Positions 57,626-64,000 of a DNA stretch of 64,000 nt are shown piece after piece. Position numbers and translations under genes: made by a program. Numbering within the stretch: position 1 is the first letter of the stretch; every line of letters starts with the position of its first letter. The notes under the pieces are model-generated. The model saw only the letters and a program-made list of their open reading frames with translations, searched no databases and was not told the DNA's origin. The DNA comes from Deltaproteobacteria bacterium (GTDB lineage Bacteria; Desulfobacterota; Desulfarculia; Desulfarculales; Desulfarculaceae), in assembly GCA_020444165.1 (NCBI GenBank), contig JAHLLK010000005.1:71109-135108 (forward strand), read 5' to 3'.

Positions 57626-60072
57626 AACAGCACGTGGCCGGGGTTTCCCACCCTGGCCGGCCGCAGAGGGATGAGGGCTTGGATCAGAGCGAGCTGATAA
57701 GGGAGCTTCCCGCCGACCAGCGCCGCATCATGCGCGCCCTGGCCGACATGGGCGCCAGGCTCCAATCTTCGGTGCGCCTCTTGTCGGCCATCAGCCGCCT
57801 GTCCTCTGTCTTGGTGCGGCCCCTGGATCTGAACGCCGCCGCCCGGGAAACCCTGACCACCCTGGTGCAGGAGCTGGAGGACATCGACGCTTCCTCCATC
57901 CTCCTGTTCAACCCGGAAAACCAGACCCTGGAGCTGTTGGTGGCCATGAGCCAGGCCGACATCCTGGGTCAGCCCGATGAGGAGGACTACAACCGGGAGC
58001 TGTCCTTCCGGCCCGGGGAAGGGGTGGCCGGGCGGGTCTTTGCGGAAAACCGCCCCTATTTTTGGTTCCGGGAATCGGACGAAGCCCACCTGGACGACCT
58101 GCCGGCCGCCTACCACCAGCCCGAAGCCCTGGCCTGCCTGCCCTTGAACTCCTGGGACCGGCGGCTGGGGGTGTTGAACCTGAGCTTCCTGACCGCCCGG
58201 CCCTTCAGCGCCTCACTACGGCGCGACCTCAGCCTGTTGGCCGGGGTGGTGGCCAACATCGTGCAGACCTTCCTCCTGAAGGAAAGCCTGGACCGCCAGG
58301 CCCGCTCCCTGGCCCGCAAGGTGGCAGAGATCGAGCAGGAGATCGCCGAGCGCAAGAAGGTGGAGGCCAGCCTCCGGGAAAGCGAGGAGCGCCACCGCAT
58401 CGTGCTGGAGGCCTCGCCCGATCCGGTGAGCGTTTACGACGCGGCCCAACGGCTGGCCTACGTGAACCCCGCCTTCACCCAGGTATTCGGCTGGAGCGCG
58501 GAGGAGGCCCTGTCCGGAGCCATGGTCTTTGAGCCGGCCGAGGAAAAGGCCAGCCGGGAACGGGTGCTGGCCGATATCCAGGTCGGGCGGGTGGTCTCCG
58601 GGGTGGAGTCGCGGCGGCTCAACAAGAGCGGCCAGGTCCTGGACGTGTCCATCAGCGCGGCCCTGTTCCGGGACAGCCGGGGCCGGCCCCAGGGGGCGGT
58701 GGTCACCTTTCAGAACATCACCGAGCGCAAGCTGGCCGAGAAGCAATTGCAGTTCCTGGCCTATCACGACGTGCTCACCGGCTTGCCCAACCGCAAGTCC
58801 TTCCACCTGCGGCTGGCGGAGCTTTTGGAGCGGAGCGCGGCCGACCAGGCAGCGGGCTGGACCCTGATCTTCCTGGATCTGGACCGTTTCAAGGCGGTCA
58901 ACGACTCCCTGGGCCACGACGCCGGCGACGAGCTATTGTTCCTGGCCGGGGAGCGCCTCGCGTCGGTCCTGGCCCCCGCGGACATGCTGTTCCGCCTGGG
59001 GGGCGACGAGTTCACGGTGATTCTGCCCTTCACCGGCCAGGAAAAGGAAGCCGCCCGCCTGGCCCACCGCATCAACCGAGCCATGGCCCGCCCCTTCACG
59101 GTGTCTGGGCAAGAGGTGGCCATCGCGGCCAGCCTGGGAATCAGCCTCTATCCCCGGGACGGCCGCGACGCGGAAACCCTGATCAAGCACGCCGACCTGG
59201 CCATGTACGCAGCCAAGGATATCTCGGGGGTGTACCGCTTCTTCCGCCGCAAGCTGGCCCTGGCCGCCCAGAAAAAACGCCGTCTCTCCGAGGAGCTGAT
59301 CCAGGCCGTGGAGCAAGGCGCCGTGTTGGTGCACTACCAGCCGGTGGTGGCCGAAGGGGGCCGCATGGTGAGCCAGGAGGCCCTGGCCCGCTGGCCCCAT
59401 CCCCGGCTGGGGCTGCTGCGGCCGGAGGTGTTCCTGCCCCTGGCCGTGGAAGGGGGGGTGCAGGAGCGGCTGGACCGCATGGTCCTGACCCAGGCCTGCC
59501 AAGAGGCCGCCGCCTGGCGGGACACCGCCCCGGAGCTGGGGCTCAGCGTCAATTTGTCGCCCAGCTCCTTTTGGCGGGACAGCCTGGAGGGGGATCTGAA
59601 CCGGGCCCTGGCCGACAGCGGCCTGGCCCCGGAGCGGCTCAGCTTGGAGGTGGGCGAGGACACCCTGTGCGTGGACCCAGAAGCCTGCCTGGCCCGTATG
59701 ACCCGGCTGGCCCGTCTGGGACTGGGCCTGGTCCTGGACAATTTCGGCTCCGGCCAGTCGTCCCTGGGCCTTTTGGCCCGCCTGCCGCTGACCGGCCTCA
59801 AGATCCACGCCTCGTTCGTGCGGGCCGCGCCCGAGGACCCCGCGGCCCGGAACGTGGTCCAGGCCGCGGCCGGCCTGGCCGGAACCTTGGGTCTGGCCGC
59901 GGTGGCCGTGGGGGTGGAGAACGCCCGGCAATTGACGCTGCTGCGCGAGCTGGGCTGCCGGCTCTGGCAAGGCGATCTCTTGTGCCCGCCCCGGGAGGCC
60001 GCCCAGGCCCTGGCTCCCCTGCCCTGCCCGCCGGGAGCCCTGCCTCCCGAACCCGGCCCGAACCGGGTCTAA
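57622..60072 (+). CDS. GAF-PAS-GGDEF-EAL protein with degenerate EAL
   Basis: An 816-residue cytoplasmic protein: GAF (about 50-225), PAS (255-370), GGDEF (375-545) and EAL (560-800). The GGDEF motif is intact at 460-464 with no RxxD inhibitory site before it (it reads ADML...), so cyclase activity is possible. In the EAL domain E586 and N644 are kept, but DDFG is DNFG (706-709), the lysine motif is KIH (727-729) and AEGVE is AVGVE (762-766), so phosphodiesterase activity is likely lost. The TTG start at 57622 overlaps the HDOD stop; a GTG at 57634 is an alternative. Confidence 0.9.
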   Translation: MKQHVAGVSHPGRPQRDEGLDQSELIRELPADQRRIMRALADMGARLQSSVRLLSAISRLSSVLVRPLDLNAAARETLTTLVQELEDIDASSILLFNPENQTLELLVAMSQADILGQPDEEDYNRELSFRPGEGVAGRVFAENRPYFWFRESDEAHLDDLPAAYHQPEALACLPLNSWDRRLGVLNLSFLTARPFSASLRRDLSLLAGVVANIVQTFLLKESLDRQARSLARKVAEIEQEIAERKKVEASLRESEERHRIVLEASPDPVSVYDAAQRLAYVNPAFTQVFGWSAEEALSGAMVFEPAEEKASRERVLADIQVGRVVSGVESRRLNKSGQVLDVSISAALFRDSRGRPQGAVVTFQNITERKLAEKQLQFLAYHDVLTGLPNRKSFHLRLAELLERSAADQAAGWTLIFLDLDRFKAVNDSLGHDAGDELLFLAGERLASVLAPADMLFRLGGDEFTVILPFTGQEKEAARLAHRINRAMARPFTVSGQEVAIAASLGISLYPRDGRDAETLIKHADLAMYAAKDISGVYRFFRRKLALAAQKKRRLSEELIQAVEQGAVLVHYQPVVAEGGRMVSQEALARWPHPRLGLLRPEVFLPLAVEGGVQERLDRMVLTQACQEAAAWRDTAPELGLSVNLSPSSFWRDSLEGDLNRALADSGLAPERLSLEVGEDTLCVDPEACLARMTRLARLGLGLVLDNFGSGQSSLGLLARLPLTGLKIHASFVRAAPEDPAARNVVQAAAGLAGTLGLAAVAVGVENARQLTLLRELGCRLWQGDLLCPPREAAQALAPLPCPPGALPPEPGPNRV

Positions 60073-60217
60073 GCAGGCCAGAACCGGTCCCAAATCATGG
60101 CCCCGTGACTGGCTCCCCGCCTCCGGGGGCGCTCTTTTCCTCTACCCTCTCCCCGGGGGCGGGGTTTCCAGGTATACTATCTCCGCACTATGCTCTCTCA
60201 ACCAGCTGGTAGCCGCC

Positions 60218-61540
60218 ATGCCCCCCTTTTCCCCCGCGGACAACCCTACCCTATTTGAAATGCTCTCCTGCATCTCCACGGCCATGGACCTGGTGAGTCC
60301 CATGGTGGTGTGCCATCAAAAGCGCACCGGCTTTATCGCCTGGTCCCTGGGCCGGGAAATGGGCCTGCCTTCCCGCGAGTTGATGTCTTTGCTGTTGGGC
60401 GGCATGCTCCATGATTGCGGGGCCTTGGAGACCCCGGGCAAGCTGGAGGCCCTGCGGTTCGACTTCGACCGGGACAACCCCCACGAGCACGCCGAAGCGG
60501 GCTATGCCTTCCTCAAATCATTTGAGGAGTCCTTCCCCGAGATGAGCGGTCTGGATCTGGCCGGCTTGGTGCGCCATCATCACGTGTCCTGGAATCAGGG
60601 CCGGGGCCAAGAGTTCCACGGCCGGCCGGTGAGTCCCTTGTCCCACTTGTTGCACCTGGCCGACCGGGTGGAGGTGCTGCTCCGGCGGGACAGCGCCATC
60701 CTGGAGCAGGCGCCCGAGGTGAGCGCCCGCATCCAAAACCTGGCCGGCAGCCTGTTCGCGCCGGAGATGGTGGAAGCTTTCCGAGGCCTGGCCAGCCGGG
60801 AGTCCTTTTGGCTGGACCTGGGTTTCAGCGAGGGGCTGAACCAGCTCTTGACCGAGGCGGCCTCCAATGCCCCGGTGGTGAGCCTGGACCTGGATGGCAT
60901 GTTGCGCCTCACCGCGGTGTTCGCCCAGATGGTGGACTTCCGCAGCCGCTACACCGCCATCCACTCTTCCAGCGTGGCCCGCACCGCCGGCTGCTTGGCG
61001 GCCAAGGCGGGTTTTTCCAAGGCCGACCAGATGCGCATCAGCATCGCGGGCAACCTGCACGACCTTGGCAAGCTGGCCGTGCCCACCCAGATCCTGGAGA
61101 AGCCCGGCCCCCTGACCCCGAGCGAGTTCAACGTCATCAAGGCCCATCCCCACCAGGCCTTCCGCCTGCTCTCCCCTTTGCGCCGACTGGGCGACGTAGT
61201 GGATTGGGTAGCCTTTCACCACGAGACCCTGGACGGCGCGGGCTACCCCTTCCACGTGAAAGCCGACGACCTGAGCCTGGGGGCCCGCATCCTGGCCGCG
61301 GCCGACATCTTCACCGCGCTCACCGAGGACCGGCCCTACCGCAACGGCATGCCCCTGGAACAGACGCTGGGCATCCTCAAATCCCAGGTGCAGGCCGGCA
61401 AATTGGACGCTTTGGTGGTTTCGCTCATCGAGAAACATCAGGAAGAGGTTTGTCAGGTGTGCACCGGCGGGCACGACGCCCGGGTTTTGGAGTACCTGGA
61501 TTTCCAGACCATGGTGCGCCAGGACAGCCTGGCCGGCTAG
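60218..61540 (+). CDS. Double HD protein with C-terminal HD-GYP
   Basis: A 440-residue protein. The N-terminal HD-like domain (about 20-200) keeps H65-D66 in MLHDCG but lacks the GYP signature. The second domain (about 240-430) is HD-GYP: H281-D282 in NLHDLGK, HHETLDG and GYP at 342-344, and D363 in ADIFTALTEDRPYR. HD-GYP domains hydrolyse c-di-GMP to GMP. No strong ribosome-binding site precedes the ATG. It lies 145 bases after the GGDEF-EAL gene and continues the second-messenger group. Confidence 0.92.
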   Translation: MPPFSPADNPTLFEMLSCISTAMDLVSPMVVCHQKRTGFIAWSLGREMGLPSRELMSLLLGGMLHDCGALETPGKLEALRFDFDRDNPHEHAEAGYAFLKSFEESFPEMSGLDLAGLVRHHHVSWNQGRGQEFHGRPVSPLSHLLHLADRVEVLLRRDSAILEQAPEVSARIQNLAGSLFAPEMVEAFRGLASRESFWLDLGFSEGLNQLLTEAASNAPVVSLDLDGMLRLTAVFAQMVDFRSRYTAIHSSSVARTAGCLAAKAGFSKADQMRISIAGNLHDLGKLAVPTQILEKPGPLTPSEFNVIKAHPHQAFRLLSPLRRLGDVVDWVAFHHETLDGAGYPFHVKADDLSLGARILAAADIFTALTEDRPYRNGMPLEQTLGILKSQVQAGKLDALVVSLIEKHQEEVCQVCTGGHDARVLEYLDFQTMVRQDSLAG

Positions 61541-61589
61541 GAGTGGGTGGGGATAAGGGCGCCATAGCACACACACCCCAGCCAACACC

Positions 61590-61640
61590 ATGAAGTTTTT
61601 TTGAGGAGGGGGGGCAAGGGGGGAAACCCCTTTCTCCAAC
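61590..61640 (-). repeat. Family A palindromic repeat, short copy 6
   Basis: Read on the minus strand: GGAGAAAGGGGTTTCCCCCC, then CCCCCCCTCCTCAAAAAAACTTCAT. It follows the PAS-GGDEF gene stop and has no inner hairpin modules. Confidence 0.75.
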
Positions 61641-61646
61641 GACCTC

Positions 61647-62546
61647 TCAGGCAGTGACCACGCAATCCCGCCCCAGCGCCTTGGCCCGCTCCAGGCGCGC
61701 CTCCAGCTTGGCCAACAACGACTCCATGGTGTCCAGAGGGTCGGCCAGCGCCCCGCCCAGGGACACGGTGACGGTGAGGCTGTGGGGGCGGTGCAGCACC
61801 ACCGAGCTGCGCACCAACACCCGATAACGCTCCGCCGCCCGGATCAGGGCCGTGCGGTCCACGTTGCTCAAGAGAATCATGAAGGCGTCGGCCTCCCAGC
61901 GGCCCACCAAATCGCCGAGGCGGGCGTTGTGCATGAGGGTCCGGCCCAAGGTGGTCAGCACCCGGTCGCCGGTGATTTGGCCAAAGGACTCGTTCAAGCT
62001 CTGGAAATTGTCCACGTCCAGGAACAGCACCCCAAAGGGCCAGCCGTAACGCTCCAGTTCGCCGATCTTCAAGTCCAGCTGGCTTTCCAGATAGCGGCGG
62101 TTGGGCAGGCCGGTGAGCGGGTCCACCAGGGCCAGACGCTCCAGGTCTTCCAGGCGCTCCCGGAGCTCCCGCCAGGGGGTGCTGTCGTGAAACAGCACCA
62201 CCGCCCCGATGATCTGCTCCTCGGCCACCCGCACCGCGGACACCCGGACCTGCACCGGCACCAGGTGGCCCTGGCGGTGGCGCAGGAAGATGTCGGCCTG
62301 CCGGCGCTGGCCGTCTTCCAGGGTGGCCTGCATGGGGCAAGCAGGGCCACAGAGGCTGACCCCCTCCTCGCTGAGGTGTTCCAGGAGGCCGTCCTGGCAG
62401 AGGCTCCCCATCATCTCTTCCGCCGCGTAGCCGGTGAGGTCTTCCGCCGCCTTGTTCCAATAAACGATGCGGCCCTCCACATCGACAAAGTAAACCCCGT
62501 CGTAAATCTCGTCTAAAAGTTTGCGGTAAAAAGCTTCCCCGGTCAC
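61647..62546 (-). CDS. PAS-GGDEF protein with altered GGDEF motif
   Basis: A 299-residue protein starting with GTG. The PAS domain (about 8-125) has the cysteine pattern C50, C66, C70 (LCGPACPM) seen in a PAS subset of sulfate reducers. The GGDEF domain (about 135-295) has the start DPLTGLPNRR and the metal aspartates in LFLDVDNFQS, but the active-site motif is EADAF (218-222) in place of GGDEF, so cyclase activity is doubtful. It may bind GTP or c-di-GMP as a sensor. AAAGGGCGGG is upstream of the start. Confidence 0.88.
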   Translation of the reverse strand: MTGEAFYRKLLDEIYDGVYFVDVEGRIVYWNKAAEDLTGYAAEEMMGSLCQDGLLEHLSEEGVSLCGPACPMQATLEDGQRRQADIFLRHRQGHLVPVQVRVSAVRVAEEQIIGAVVLFHDSTPWRELRERLEDLERLALVDPLTGLPNRRYLESQLDLKIGELERYGWPFGVLFLDVDNFQSLNESFGQITGDRVLTTLGRTLMHNARLGDLVGRWEADAFMILLSNVDRTALIRAAERYRVLVRSSVVLHRPHSLTVTVSLGGALADPLDTMESLLAKLEARLERAKALGRDCVVTA

Positions 62547-62638
62547 TATTCCCGCCCTTTTGCATGGTAACGGAGCACTCCGGGCCGTAGCCGGCCGCGG
62601 GAAGGCGCGGACCCATTTCCGCGCCTGCTAAGCTTCTA

Positions 62639-62665
62639 ATGATAGCATGAAATCTTTTATGACAA
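62639..62665 (-). promoter_or_regulatory. Possible promoter of the PAS-GGDEF gene
   Basis: On the minus strand TTGTCA (62660-62665) and TATCAT (62639-62644) are separated by 15 bases, a short spacer, so strength is doubtful. It lies about 95 bases before the GTG start. Confidence 0.3.
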
Positions 62666-62829
62666 TGTTTTTGTGAGCTTTGGTATCCAGCCGGGCAAGG
62701 CGTACACTACGCTCGCTTGTAGCTGGTCTGCCCCCTTTCATTCCAACAGTTTTTCTCAGAGATCACCCAGTGGACTTCGGGGTTCGCAATTTTCAGCCTC
62801 GCCGCCTCCTGCCCGGTGTAAGAGACTGT

Positions 62830-63689
62830 ATGGTTTGGGCTTTGTTGGGCCTGGGCCTAATCCTGTCGGCTCACGGCGGCCCCGGCCTTTGGGTCCGTTT
62901 GGTCAGTTTCCCCAACACCCCTCCCGAGCTACCCGGTCGCCGTCTCGAGGAGTTTCCCCAAGCCGAATTCGGCGGCGCTTCCCAGGTGCGTCACCAGCCG
63001 AATTACGGCCTGGTGACCTGCCCGCCCGGGCCACGTTCCCTGCTGGCCTACGCCCTGTGGCAACCAGACCGGCGCGGGGCGCAGTCCCTTTTTTTATCGG
63101 GCTACCAGCCGGCCCAGCTTTACCTGGACGGCCGGGCGGTGGTGCGCCTGGCCCAGGGCCAGGGCAAGAGCGGGGTGGTCTCCCAGGAAATCACCCCCGG
63201 TCCCCATCTGTTGGTCCTGGCCCTGCCCCAAGGCGGCAAGGCGGGGCTCCGGGACATCCTGCCCGCCAGCGGAGCGGAGGGGCCCCCCATGGACGCGACT
63301 TCAGCCGGCCCGACCTGGACCACCCCTGGTGGACCCCGGTCATGGTGGGGGGCACCTTCCTGGCCGTGTGCCTGGGCTGGCTCATGTTCCGGGAAACCGG
63401 GGGTTGGAATTGGCTGTGGCACGACCTGACCCTGCTGCCCTGGCAGGCCAGCGACCTGGAGCTGGTCATGGCCGGGGACCTCTTCCTTTTGGTTCTGTTC
63501 TACTCCCTGCCCCTGTGGGCCCACGCCCTGTTCGTGCGCTTCCGCCGGCGCGGCCTGGCCCGGGGCGAGTTCACCCCCGTCCGGGTGCTGCGCCTGGGCC
63601 TGGCCTCGGCCCTGGTCCTGGTCCTGGTCCTGGGCATCATCTCCCTGGCCTCCCAACAGGCCTCCAGCTTTATCTATTTCCAGTTTTAG
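62830..63689 (+). pseudogene. Membrane protein gene with a frameshift
   Basis: The first frame (from ATG 62830) gives a signal-like helix (VWALLGLGLILSAHG) and an extracytoplasmic stretch up to about 63285. After that the plausible reading continues in another frame (HPWWTPVMVGGTFLAVCLGW, two more membrane helices, ending SSFIYFQF) to the stop at 63689. The shift fits loss of one base in the run GGGGCCCCCC (63279-63288). Together the two parts would make about 286 residues; the family is unrecognised. It may be a sequencing error, a pseudogene or a real frameshift. An alternative ATG at 63342 could express the second part alone. Confidence 0.6.
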
Positions 63690-63776
63690 GAGAAAGAGGA
63701 AGGTGTGGGGGGGAACCCCTTTTTTTGGAAAAAAAGGGATTCCCCCCCACACCCCCCCTCCCCCAAAAAACTTCAT
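63689..63776 (+). repeat. Family A palindromic repeat, copy 7
   Basis: Starts at the stop codon of the frameshifted gene with GGAGAAAGAGGAAGGTG. Stem GTGTGGGGGGGAA.CCCCTTTTTTT / AAAAAAAGGG.TTCCCCCCCACAC, then CCCCCAAAAAACTTCAT. The remaining 220 bases to the window end hold nothing I can identify. Confidence 0.85.
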
Positions 63777-64000
63777 ATTATTAAAAAGGTTGAGGAATAA
63801 ATACCTTTGGACCGCAGGTCTGGACGAAATTGGGGAAACGGCTAAACTCGGCCACGGCACTGACCCCCCGATACACTTCCAGTCTTTATTCAGCCCAACG
63901 TCGGGAGCGTGCGAGCTAGGTCTGAATGACAGCCTCGCCCGACAGCCTCGCCCGACATAAGGTAATCGGTTTTTGGAAAAAAGCGGCTGCTCTCCTTTAT

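Noticed and set aside
63703..63960. An 85-codon frame at the end of the window
   Set aside because: It starts inside the family A palindrome and has no ribosome-binding site or family features.

Overview
The window is a GC-rich bacterial chromosome segment of about 64 kb with no rRNA, tRNA, CRISPR array or recognisable transposase. The gene content points to an anaerobic or sulfur-cycling Desulfobacterota lineage: a TRAP transporter, a TauE/SafE exporter with a PF09608 membrane protein and universal stress proteins, many Cache histidine kinases with sigma-54 activators, a DGC-type protein, and a 4Fe-4S reductase. A relative of Desulfarculus is a guess from GC content and gene set, not a proven placement.

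Layout. 1-5.1 kb: TRAP transporter (dctP partial, dctQ, dctM), aminotransferase and M20 amidohydrolase, probably one catabolic operon. 5.1-17.5 kb: signalling cluster. A minus-strand operon (TauE/SafE exporter, PF09608 protein, universal stress protein) diverges from a sigma-54 activator, a PAS histidine kinase, an NtrC-like regulator without its GAFTGA loop, a PEP-synthase-like phosphohistidine protein without the PEP barrel, a Cache histidine kinase and a receiver protein. Two near-identical -24/-12 promoters lie before the exporter operon and before the PEP-synthase-like gene. 17.6-29.2 kb: sulfotransferase, MFS transporter, DGC protein, class V aminotransferase, bulb-lectin protein, short-chain dehydrogenase, and an operon of two secreted unknown proteins plus a TPR protein.

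29.5-39.4 kb: an eight-gene minus-strand type VI secretion tip operon: TPR protein, three tandem VgrG-like spikes that lack the gp27 base and start with a coiled coil, DUF2169-pentapeptide fusion, pentapeptide protein, DUF3540 protein and PAAR-like DUF4150 protein. No sheath, baseplate or ATPase gene is present. 39.7-47 kb: radical SAM/SPASM protein, VIT-VWA protein, ECF sigma factor, its likely membrane anti-sigma factor, and an FGE-fold protein without the catalytic cysteines. 47.3-53 kb: small unknown protein, tandem Usp protein, receiver protein and a NarX/NarL-type two-component pair, the block being bracketed by inverted copies of a 250-bp repeat. 53.6-63.7 kb: DUF2461 protein, 4Fe-4S/SCP2 protein, TetR regulator, a group of c-di-GMP-type proteins (HDOD, GAF-PAS-GGDEF-EAL, HD/HD-GYP, PAS-GGDEF; the EAL and one GGDEF are degenerate), and a frameshifted membrane-protein gene.

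Intergenic space is rich in structured repeats. Family A (seven copies, mostly just after stop codons) is a G-run/C-run palindrome with interchangeable inner hairpins and an AAAAAACTTCAT end. Family B (five full or divergent copies plus a fragment) is a chain of different palindromes of about 200-260 bp. Family C has two copies, and a 98-bp tandem repeat lies at 20.3 kb. The best candidates for undescribed biology are the sigma-54/phosphohistidine signalling cluster, the gp27-less spike operon and the modular palindromic repeats.
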